A stretch of 64,000 bases of DNA, taken from positions 1-64,000 of the forward strand of contig JACCLO010000035.1 of NCBI GenBank assembly GCA_029448655.1, in the 5' to 3' direction. Source of the stretch: Wolfiporia cocos. Lineage: Eukaryota > Basidiomycota > Agaricomycetes > Polyporales > Phaeolaceae. Below, piece by piece: positions 21,231 through 30,629 of the stretch. The translations under genes and the position numbers were made by a program. The notes beneath the pieces were generated by a model, which saw only the letters and a list, made by a program, of their open reading frames with translations, did not search any database and was not told where the DNA came from. Each line of letters starts with the position of its first letter. Position 1 is the first letter of the stretch.

Positions 21231-22738
21231 CTAGCTTAATTACCTGTGGCTTCGCCACAAACACATATTTTAATCACTTCAATATCATATCCCAATCCAT
21301 GTGTGCCTATTTGAGATAACCAGGGAAAGTCAGACCATTCACACACAAAGCAAGGGTTTTTTGAACTTACCTGTGGATTCCCCATGGGTTTCCTGTGGAT
21401 TACCCATGGGTTCCCCTCTTCTGTTCCTTGTCTCTGCCTGCTCAGCCACTCCTCCACCTTGCTGATGCTTGGTCTTGTCATCACTTCACTTGTAATACTG
21501 TGTAATATGGTGTGTCAAATAATCCTGGATTTTCTTCATTTTTTGCAATCTTTTGGCAGGCATCTACAGCACAGGCAATTCATGTTACAAAAATCCCCAT
21601 GGTATGGGGCACAAATCCCTGTGGCAAGGGCCACAAATCCCCATGGTGACCCAAAACTCTTGGGGTCATCCCTCAACCACTAACATCCCACTAACAAGAC
21701 TGACTCCTAGACTTAGACATTGTCGAGGTAGTATCAACAGTCAAGCGAGTTCATTGAGAGATGCAGCAGGGATGGAGTAAAGGTGCCACTAGGGCATTGC
21801 CAAATTGATGAGTCTGAGGAGTACGCTTCAGACTCCTTAGTTTATATACATCACAGTAGCACTGTACTACTAAGTAGATACCCTTGCCCTAAAGTGACGT
21901 GGCCTGTGCACACGTGCCTACTAGCAAGACCTAGAATGCTTATGTAAACTATGATGTAATGTGGGGGCTAGCCACGCATCAACTAGTATAGATGATACAC
22001 GCCAGTAATGGCGCGCACGTGATGGCTTATTCGGAGGTCGTTAGTTCGACTCCCAGTGTAAAAGGGTTGTGAGGCATCACTAGAAAAGTTGTGACACATG
22101 ACATGGGGTACAAATCCCCATGGCACAGGGCACAAATCCCCGTAGCATAGGACACAAATCCCTGTGACATGGGGCATGAATCCCTGTGGTGTGGGGCACG
22201 AATCCCCATGGTGTGGGGTATTTACATTACACAAATCCCCATGACATGAGGCACAAATACCTGTGGCATGGGGCACAAATCCCCATGGCATAGAGCACAA
22301 ATCCCTATGGCATGGGCCACAAATCCCCATGGTGTAGGGTATTTACATTACAAAAATCCCCATAGCACAGGGCACAAATCCCCTTGGCATGGCATACAAA
22401 TCCCCATGGTGCGGGGTATTTACATTACAAAGAATCCCTGTGGCACAGGGCACAAATCCCTGTGGCATTGGGGTACAAATCCCTGTGGCATGGGGCACAA
22501 ATCCCTGTGGCACAGGGGAGGAACAGAGCACAAAATTCGAGCTAGCAGCACGCGCGCCTTGCAGGCGCTGACTGTGGGAATCCACTGCCCAACTTCCCAG
22601 GCACCAGGAACCCTATCTAATGGGAGCAGGAACGACGTGCATGGACGCCATGCGGCAAACATGGTGTCCATGTGCGCAAAATGCGAGCAACACGCTAGCT
22701 GCATGCAAGCGCCTCTGGCGCAAGCTCCCATTATAAGA
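21231..22738 (-). mobile_element. Helitron-like unit H3
   Basis: The 3' end CTAG is at 21234-21231 with the hairpin at about 21243-21260. The 5' end is TCTTATAATGGGAG at 22738. It holds the AT-rich conserved block, a large minisatellite block and the GC-rich tail with hairpin near 22640-22672. The LTR3 insertion sits in the first minisatellite block. Confidence 0.75.
21647..22096 (+). mobile_element. Solo-LTR-like insertion, LTR3 (450 bp)
   Basis: TG...CA ends are flanked by CATGG (21642-21646) and CATGA (22097-22101), a 4/5 match to a target duplication. The promoter-proximal hairpin is degenerate (TCTGAGG at 21813) and is followed by TTTATATACAT at 21841. A B-box-like GTTCGACTCCC lies near 22044. 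Confidence 0.68.
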
Positions 22739-22740
22739 GC

Positions 22741-23254
22741 AGATTACCCGCAGCTTTGCCACGGATGTAAATTGTCACTTGAGTATGATAGTCAATAGAA
22801 TAAGAACATATTGGGTGGAGACATTATGAGTCCACCCAACCCGCAGGGTGTGTGGTCACCCTGCTGCACCTGCCTCTTTGTCTCTGCCTGCTCAGCCACT
22901 TCTGACACCTTGCTGATGCTTGGTGTCATCGTTGCTTCGCTTGTAATCCTATGTCTACAATGTAATCCCTCAAAAACTCCCTGAATTCTCTTAGATTTTC
23001 TGGCGGTTATCTACAGTACAGGCCATCTACGTTACAACAGCTACAAAATCCCTGTGGCACAGCACAGGGAGGATGTGTGAAACACAAGTTTTCGTCGAAG
23101 GGATTTGAACGCACACCTTGCAGGCGTTAGGCGTGGGAATCCACTGGCCAACTCCCCGGGTTGGTGGCGTGAGCCCTATGGGATGATGGACAGCACGTGG
23201 CACATGTGGAAAAGCACATGGCAGTTCCCACACAATGGTCATCACTTTATTATA
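22741..23254 (-). mobile_element. Shortened Helitron-like unit H4
   Basis: It opens with a divergent hairpin end (ACCCGCAGCTTTGCCACGG) without CTAG. A shortened AT-rich block follows, then only one or two minisatellite units and the tail with the conserved TTGCAGGCG box near 23118-23135. The 5' end is degenerate. The second half of its 3' end (TAAATTGTCACTTGAGTATGATA) differs from H1-H3, which suggests a second subfamily. Confidence 0.55.
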
Positions 23255-23731
23255 CAAGCTTAATTACCCACGGCTTCGCCACTGATATCAATTGTCACTT
23301 AAGTATGATAATTAATAGAGTAAGAACATATTGAATTGTGAGTCCGCCCAACCTGTCTCTGCCTGCTCAGCCACTTCCAACACCTCACTGATGCTTGGTG
23401 TTGTTGTCGCTGATGCTTGGTGTCATTGTCGCTGATGCTTGGTGTTGTTGGCGCTGAGCTTGTAATCCTGTGTCCACATATGTGGTCCCTCAAAACCTCC
23501 TGAATTTTCTGGCAGGTATCTACAGTACAGACTATTTACGTTACAAAATCCCATGGCACAGCGCAGGGAGGACGCAGTTGAATGTGCGTGCCTTGCAGGT
23601 GCCAGGCATGGGAATCCACTGGCCAACTTTCCAGGTCGGTGGCACAAGCCATGGGATGATGGACAGCACATGGCACATGTGGAAAAGCACATGGCAGTTC
23701 CCATGCAATCCATGGCCCTTTAGTATTTAGA
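23255..23731 (-). mobile_element. Shortened Helitron-like unit H5
   Basis: The hairpin end is ACCCACGGCTTCGCCACTG with CTTG instead of CTAG. It contains a local 24-27 bp tandem (GCTGATGCTTGGTGTTGTT type, 23389-23460) and almost no minisatellite. The 5' end is TCTAAATACTAAAGGG at 23731. Confidence 0.55.
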
Positions 23732-23734
23732 TGA

Positions 23735-24028
23735 CTAGCTTAATTACCTGTGGCTTCGCCACAATTTTGTATTTAGGAGTTGTTGCTTATCTCTGCCTGC
23801 TCAGCCACTCCTCCACCTCGCTAATGCTCGGCCTCATCATCGCTTTGCTTGTAACACCTTTGCAACCAGCACGTGTGCCTTGCAGGTGCTGGGCATGGGA
23901 ATTCACCAGCACCAGGTGCCCTATCTAATGGGAGCAGGAACGATGCCCGTGGACGCCACGTGGCAAATGTGGCATCCACACTAGCAGCATGCGAGCGCCT
24001 ATGGCGCAATCTCCCTTTACTTTATGGA
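23735..24028 (-). mobile_element. Minimal Helitron-like unit H6 (294 bp)
   Basis: CTAG (23738-23735) and a hairpin at about 23748-23762 form the 3' end. The 5' end is TCCATAAAGTAAAGGGAG at 24028. Nearly all internal sequence is gone, so this is close to a two-ends-only derivative. It abuts H7 directly, TC against CTAG. Confidence 0.6.
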
Positions 24029-24850
24029 CTAGGTTAATTACCCGTGGCTTCACCATGGTCACACTGCTTTTTCCACTTCAATATATTATTCCAATCCATG
24101 TGTGCCTTTTTGAGATAATCAGGGTTTTTGAAGTTACCTGTGGATCCCCCATGAATTTCCTGTGCATTACTTATGGGTTCCCCAACTTGCGTCTTTTGTC
24201 TCTTGTCTCTGCCTGCTCAGCCACTTCTGACACCTCACTGATGCTTGGTCTCATCGTCGCTCTGGTTGTAATACTGTGTAATGTGGTGTCAAAATGTTCT
24301 TCAATCTTTTGGCAGGCATCTACAGCACAGGCCATTTATGTTACAAAAATCCCTGTGGCATGAGGCATAAATCCCCATGGCACAGGGCACAAATCCCTGT
24401 GGTGTGGGGTACAAATCCCCATGGCACGGGGCACAAATCTCCATGATACAGAGCACAAATCCCCATGGCATGGGGCACAAATCCCTGCGGTGTGGGGTAT
24501 TTACATTACAAAAATCCCCATGATGTGGGGCACAAATTCCTGTGGTGTGGGGCATGAATCCCCGTGGCATGGGGCACAAATCCCTGTGGCATGGGGCACA
24601 AACCCCCGTGGTGCAGGGCAGGAACAGCGCGCAAAACGTGAGTTAGCAGCGCACGCCTTGCAGGCACCGGCCATGGGAATCCACCGGCCAACTCCACAGA
24701 TGGCAGGTGCCCTATCTAATGGGAATAGGATCGACGACGCACATGGATGCCACGTGGCAAATGTGGCGTCCATGTGCACGAAACGTGTGCTGAACGTGTG
24801 CAAAACACGAGCGACACGCTAGCTGCATGTGAGCCCCCATTACTTATAGA
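24029..24850 (-). mobile_element. Helitron-like unit H7
   Basis: The 3' end CTAG is at 24032-24029 with a slightly mutated hairpin (GTGGCTTCACCATG). It has the full AT-rich block, minisatellite 24345-24625 and the tail with hairpin near 24740-24780. The 5' end TCTATAAGTAAT is at 24850. The next unit is inverted. Confidence 0.7.
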
Positions 24851-25960
24851 TAGGGTGCCTGCCACCCAGTGAGTTGGCCAGTGGATTCTGTCATAACTTT
24901 TCTGTGATGCCTCACAAAGTACATTCACTGGGAGTCGAACCCTCAACTCCTTGTATATCAACCATGTGACTTACTTCTTCAGTGCACATGACTTACATAG
25001 TAGCTAGCGCACGGCTATCCTAACTTACATCATCGCTTACTTAACAGTTCTAGGTCTTGTCTATTAGGCGCGTGCGCACAGGCCACGTCGCTTTAGGGCA
25101 AGGGTATCTACTTAGGATTAAAGCGTTACCCAGATGTACTTAAGCTTGACAGTCTGAGGCGTTTACCTCAGACTTTGCAATCCGTTCATGGGGCTTAGGC
25201 CCCCTTACTCAGTACCTCTCTGCTGCGCTACATAAGACCGCTAGTCTGTGACCTCGACTACCTCGTCACTATCAAACTGCAACCTTCGACCATAACGGTA
25301 GCTTAGGATTTAGGGACTTGGAGGTTGGAGGTTGGAGGTCTATTGGGCAGGGCGTTAGTTGGGACGTCGCTGGTACGCGACAGATTCCCACGTCCGGTGC
25401 CTGCAAGGTGCACGTGCTGTTCCTGCACCGTGCCACAGGGATTTGTGTCCTGTGCCACAGGGGTTTGTGCCCCATGCCACAGGGATTTTTGTAATGTAAA
25501 TACCCCACACCATGAGGATTTGTACCCTGCACCATGGGGATTTGTGCCCCATGCCATGGGGATCTGTGCTCTGTGCCATGGGGATTTGTTCCCCATGCCG
25601 CGGGGATTTTTGTAACATAAAAGGCCTGTGCTGTAGATTCCTGCCAAAAGATTGCAAAAAAAATGAAAAACATTGAGGATTATTTGACACATGACATTAC
25701 ACAGTATTGTAAGCAAAGCGACGATGAGACCAAGCGTCAGCAAGGTATTGGAAGTGGCTTTGTGGGCAGAGACAAGGAACAGAAGAAGCAGGTTGAGGAG
25801 CCCATGGGTAATGCACAGGTAAGTTCAAAAACCCCTTGCTTTGTGTGTGAATGGTCTGAGTTCCCCTAATTATCTCAAATATGCACACATGGATTGGGAT
25901 AATATATTGAAGTGGAAAAAAACTGTGTGACCGTGGCGAAGCCACGGGTAATTAAGCTAG
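24851..25960 (+). mobile_element. Inverted Helitron-like unit H8 (5'-truncated)
   Basis: It starts inside the tail (GATAGGGTGCCTGCCA), so its own TC end is missing. It carries LTR4, inverted minisatellite 25425-25615 and the conserved AT-rich block. It ends in a hairpin (25931-25947), GTAATTAAG and CTAG at 25957-25960, followed by T. This is the cleanest 3' end in the window. Confidence 0.75.
24891..25383 (-). mobile_element. Solo-LTR-like insertion, LTR4 (493 bp)
   Basis: TGTCATAAC...GCGACA ends are flanked by a perfect GATTC duplication (24886-24890 and 25384-25388). Read on the minus strand it has the hairpin TCTGAGG...CCTCAGA (25172-25153) and a following AAGTACATC in place of TATATACAT. 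The B box GGGTTCGACTCCC is at about 24944-24932. Confidence 0.75.
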
Positions 25961-26342
25961 TCACACTTAAGTGACAATTGACATTCGTGGCGAAGCCGCG
26001 GGTAATTAAACTCGTCGCAATCCTGCGTCAGATTCCACATGCAAACAACTCATATGCCCCCAGAATCACGTGGAGATGCGCGGCGATGGCGCGATAGCAC
26101 TGTTGCTGCGCTCGCCTGACCAGCGGGCAGGAGACGATGCTGATCAAGATATGAGCGCGGGCCGCTGCTGGGGCCGCGCAGGCGACTTCTGCGCAACTGC
26201 CACGGTGCCGGCGTGGGCTGGTGTCATGTTCTGGAGCGTTGGCGGTCCGGACAAAGCATCATGACAGACGGCAAAATAAATGTACAATGCAGATGTGCAG
26301 ACTAGGTGCGGCCGTATAGAACACAGGGTGGGCACTAGAACC
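25961..26342. other. Array edge and 3' flank of PEX16
   Basis: Right after the H8 terminus comes a second hairpin end (CGTGGCGAAGCCGCG at 25986-26000, then GGTAATTAAACTCG). It is the remnant of another unit resembling the H4 subtype. The rest to 26342 shows no gene. Confidence 0.55.
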
Positions 26343-27713
26343 CTACGGCGCAGTGTCTGCGGCGATATCAGCTCGGCACGCGACTCCATCCGGTGGGACA
26401 CTCACAATAATGATACCCCTCAATCAGCGGAATCCAATCTCTAATGAATGCGCTAAAGAGACCCAGCAAAGGAGCGTGAGCAGTCTTGTCTGCGAATGCC
26501 TCCAGTTTAGGCCTGTACAATTTGAAATCAATTGACCGCCCGGTGCGCCACAGTTCAAGCACTCTTACCGTGTCCAGGACTGCCAGATAGAGCCCCGCAT
26601 GAGGTACCACAGGATATCCCGGTCTCGGAGAGCATACTCTGAACGCTCTAGGGAAGCCGATCGGCTGGCGACACGCCGCAAGTTGCGCGAGACAAACTCC
26701 ATGATGAGCACGGTCATCAAGGGGCGGTTGGTCTTGCGATCTCTGAAAAGCATGATAGCTAGACATCACGATGAGTTTACAAACGAAGGAGAATGTAAGG
26801 CGCGTAATTGTCTTCACCATAGACAAGCGGACGCAAGATATACACAACCTCCGCCAACCAGTCCTTTGGGGATTTCAGCGGCTGCACGAGGCTTGTTGGG
26901 GTCTTGACGGTGGATGTGGTCAGCGCTTTCGGCAACAGGTAGTCCTCGATGGGGTCAGGCGACTTCGTCGGTGGTGGTGGAGTGAGGAGCGGGTGAACTG
27001 GCAATGGTACATGGTTGTTTCTGAGGTGCTCAGGGGTTTCCGGGAGAGATGAAGGAGGAGACGAAGGAGCGAGCGTTGGTGAAGATGTGTCGGAGTCCGG
27101 AGGTAGGCTTGACGGGTCGATCTCCCGCTCCGGGATTGGTGGGGTCAGGACAGGTCTTCGTGTGATCTGCAAAAGCACTAGGCGCAACGTCGCTCTACAA
27201 GTTGTTCAGAAATGAACATCCTCGGTACATTTTGACGGACTCACTTGATGATTTCGAGCAGGACGATCCCTCGCCACCGATTGAGGGACGAGGTCTTCCT
27301 CCTCAGACCCATTTCCACCAGTAGCTCCGTGAACCGAATGAGCTGCAGAGTGCGCGCGGCCCACTTGTACCGCCAGTCCTGTTCCGACCATGCTCGGGTA
27401 TATCGCGTATGGGGTGACGGGGGTATCAACGACTTGTACTTGGGATCTGCCTGCACGATTTTGGCAAGGAGCGTATCATGGTACATGCTCATTACATTGA
27501 GCACAGCGGTGACTAGTTGGCGTGCATGGGTCCATTGTGAGAGCGTGTCCATCCGCTGGACACTGCATTCTCACCGGTCTCGGACGCTAACTCCGCATCT
27601 CTGAACCTGCCCGGCAGGATCCACGTAACGGACCTCAGAGTAGACTCGAGCGAAGAGATGGTAGAGACATTCTTGATAAGAAATGCTTCATAGTGAGCGA
27701 GCGCAGACGGCAT
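26343..27713 (-). CDS. pex16: PEX16, peroxisomal membrane biogenesis protein
   Basis: The start is MPSALAHYEAFLIKNVST (ATG 27713). Exon 1 runs through SLESTLRSVTWILPGRF, a PEX16 hallmark, to a GTGAGA donor. The next exon resumes at VTAVLNVMSMYHDTLLA. Further exons give RYTRAWSEQDWRYKWAARTL, a long Pro/Ser-rich insert with PPIPERE and a block with RNLRRVASRSASLERSE. They end in IRDWIPLIEGYHY, spliced to YTAP and TAG at 26343. PEX16 inserts peroxisomal membrane proteins together with PEX3/PEX19. It is somewhat longer than the animal protein because of the Pro-rich central region, which is usual in fungi. Confidence 0.92.
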
Positions 27714-28512
27714 AGGAAAGGTCAAAGCAGAAACAAAGCAGGAAGAGTGCGGGGAGCCGCCAAGATGAAGGCAGCCGAAGGCGCGCCGGCTAACAATAAA
27801 CACGGTCATATCCCCGAGGGCATGTTGTAACAGGAAGGCCATCAGCAGCATGTTCCACGACATATTCACTCGCGTTCAATGTACTCTTCCCGCGTCCCCA
27901 GGCTTAGCTCAAACCCCAGGACATTGTTCTCTCAGACTTGCTCGTGCCACGGACACGCTGAAATCCAAGAATCCGAATCCTGCGATGTCCGCAGGACCCT
28001 GAGGCGTTTGTCACATGGATCGCAGACTCGGCGATACGCTCACAAAGCCAGCCCGGCGGTCGGATAGACTCGTGCGCGATAGAGTTGTCTCGCCGGCGGA
28101 GAAGAGTCAGGGCTCTCGTCTTTTGTGTGGCGTCCGGCCGTGCAGCAATTCAGATGGGCAGGATAATCCTCTTCCCGGACGTCCCCATCGGACCAGTTCA
28201 GCGTGCGCTGTTCCGCTGCCCTCGAGAAGCCCGGGAGCAATGCGCAGGCCGCTCGCCCGATGAGTCCATCTGAAGCCTCCAGAAGTGGAAATGCGAAGGG
28301 GAACCGGGCGTCGTCCGTCACGCTCCGCCTTATTTCTGCACGTTGCATGGACTGATAAAAGCTTAGCTGTGCGCGATGCACGCAGCCCGGGCTGGACATC
28401 AATGCCAGAACTCGTGCACGTCCTATATTTCTCAGCCCGATCATCCGTTTCCATCCCTTCCCCATTTCCCCATCCAACAGCATCCTGGTTCTGCTGATTC
28501 CCTCTTGCACCG
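27714..28512. other. Divergent intergenic region, PEX16 / coiled-coil gene
   Basis: Eight hundred bases contain overlapping open frames on both strands (for example minus 28040-28510). None has a motif, a sensible splice chain or a start context I trust. Treated as promoter territory. Confidence 0.4.
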
Positions 28513-30200
28513 ATGAGCATGCCGCCAGGGGCGGCTAGGCGGCCGCTGAATTATTTTCAGCAGAGCCCCGTACGCGGACAGCTCGAGCTTCCGGACGCAG
28601 TCACCGCAAGAGAAGGGTGGCGATTCCTCCAATGCACGGACACGCCTAATGAGCTTCGGGTGCGTCTCATATATAGGCGACGTCTCTTCGCCAATGTAAT
28701 CTCAATTGCGATCGATCCTCATCCGCAATCACTTAGGTGCTGCTACCTCCCAGGACGGCCGCGATCTATGGCCACCTCTTGCAAGCGGAGGCATCCGAGC
28801 TCGCCAAGGCCGATAACGCCTCCTGGGGGCGCATCCTGCGTCTCCGCCACCTGAAGGACCGCATGATACGCAAGTGCCAGCGGCTCGCGCGCTCGTCCGC
28901 GCCCGCCGCGGGGAAGCAGCCTGCGCGCGCATTGTTCGTCACCTACCATGCGCCGCCCGACTTCCGCATGAAGGAAATGGAGCGCTGGTTCCGCGAGGAG
29001 GGCATCGTGCTCACGCGCAGTGCGCTCGAGGGCGCTGGCGCGCCTTCCCCCTCCTGCTGCGCTAACTGCGAGCCGTGGACGAGGCCCCCGGTTCAACAGC
29101 CTCCGCAGATGACCCGAAGAACCAGCGCATCGCAACGTGTTGTCATGTCGGAGCGCACGCAGGTAACTCGCACGGGAATGAGCAGCCGCGGCGCGCTGTC
29201 CGGGAATCCGCCCGCGTCGTTGCCGCACACGCAGCGTCCGCCTCCTAGGCGTCTGTCCCCAGAAGCACATCGTAACGGCGGGCGCGTGTCCGGAGGGATG
29301 CGTGATCCCAGCGCGCACCCGCCAACGCGTCAGCGATCCGTCGAGCGCAGGCGCCTCACCCCGCCAAATGTCGCAACGCAGCCTCAAGGTTTCTTCTGCA
29401 CGCGCCGATCTGGTCTCTCCTGATCCTCTGCCCATCATCTTCCGCACAAGCATCCCCATCCCCGACTCGCCGCCCACGATGCCAGAGCAGCTACCTGCCG
29501 CACCGCAGCTACAACCGGACCCCCCGTATTCTGCTGTCCTCATGCCCCAGCCGGAGTTGTCGCCCCTCGCGCTTGACGGTCCCGTTCTCTCAACAATGCA
29601 AGAGGCCTCGGGGGGACAGAGTATCTCTGTGGTAGTAGAGACAGTCACGGAGGAGACCGACTATCATACACTCACGCGACAGCGTAGCAGTCTCAAGCGC
29701 TCCAGCAGCATGAACGGCCTCAGCCAGTGCAAGTCGGTCGCATGGGCAATGGACCGCGATTGGATCGAACAGATGGACAGATATACGAAAGCGGTAGGCG
29801 ACACAGACATGCTCGGTGTGTAGCGAGTACGGTCATCGCCGTTGATGATACAAACTGATATACAAATTCTATAGACCGAGAGCTGGAGGAACTGCGCCGG
29901 GGGTACCGAAGGGAGGTCGAGACGATGCGCGCCTTGTGTCGCAACGTAGCGGAGTCCTCTGAACGGATCCGCATAGAGATGGAGAGGATGCACAAGGACG
30001 AGGAGGCTGTGCGGAGGCACGAGGACCGACTGCTGCATACAGTTGGGCAGCTGGAACAGAAGGAGAGACAATTTCGAGAGAAAGGTACGCGCGTTAGCCT
30101 TCGCCAGCTGCGGTCTCTGACGAGCGGCGCAGTAACATCGGTGCTCGAGGAAACAAAGCAGGTCGTCCAGCTGTGCGATAAGAAACGTGAACATGAATGA
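28513..30200 (+). CDS. Basidiomycete coiled-coil protein of unknown function
   Basis: Exon 1 starts MSMPPGAARRPLNYFQQ and ends at a GTGCGT donor after PNELR. Exon 2 resumes at 28738 (VLLPPRTAAIYGHLL) and continues through KDRMIRKCQRLARS and a Pro/Arg-rich stretch. A later exon covers SSARADLVSPDPLPIIF to DRYTKAVGDTDML. The next has the coiled coil RELEELRRGYRREVETMR...EKERQFREK, and the last ends DKKREHE. Splices near 29816/29874 and 30085/30131 are clean. Between about 29140 and 29350 the frame changes without a convincing intron; see findings. Charge and heptads suggest a scaffold or cytoskeletal role, but I do not recognise the family. Confidence 0.65.
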
Positions 30201-30629
30201 ATGAACACAACAGCCTATCTCGGAATACTGTAACCGCTTTTCGCTTTCGTTCAGACTTTGAGCCATTTCGAGAAGGCTCGCTTTGCTTTGTCTATGCCAT
30301 CCGCTCTCATTAGATTATGTCATTTCCGCCTTAATGGCAAGGAATGACTCCTGTAGCAATACCACCCCTATCCACACATACCCTGCTAGCGCACGTTAAG
30401 CAGCGCACCCCGTAGATATATCTCTGTACGTACGTAGTATCTATGAAGTCTTTTACCATCGGTAAAGCCAGATTAGCCATGTGTAAGTACTATGGGTCCG
30501 GAAGTAAAATGATAAGTTACCGCCTGAAAAGCGAAACCGGTGACCCCAAAAGGAGAGCATGGTGAGTCGATCTGAATCGCAGGGATAGGTTAAACCCGTA
30601 ATTTTGGTCTGTTCTGTGAAGCATTGCTG
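30201..30629. other. Intergenic between convergent genes
   Basis: This is the 3' flank of the coiled-coil gene (+) and of the CorA-type gene (-). I see no gene, repeat or RNA structure. Confidence 0.4.

Noticed and set aside
24886..25388. SINE interpretation of the B-box elements
   Set aside because: TG...CA ends and 5-bp target duplications fit LTR integration; no poly-A or simple-repeat tail of a SINE.
17840..25615. CRISPR array
   Set aside because: The direct repeats are contiguous minisatellite without unique spacers, in a eukaryotic context, with no Cas genes.
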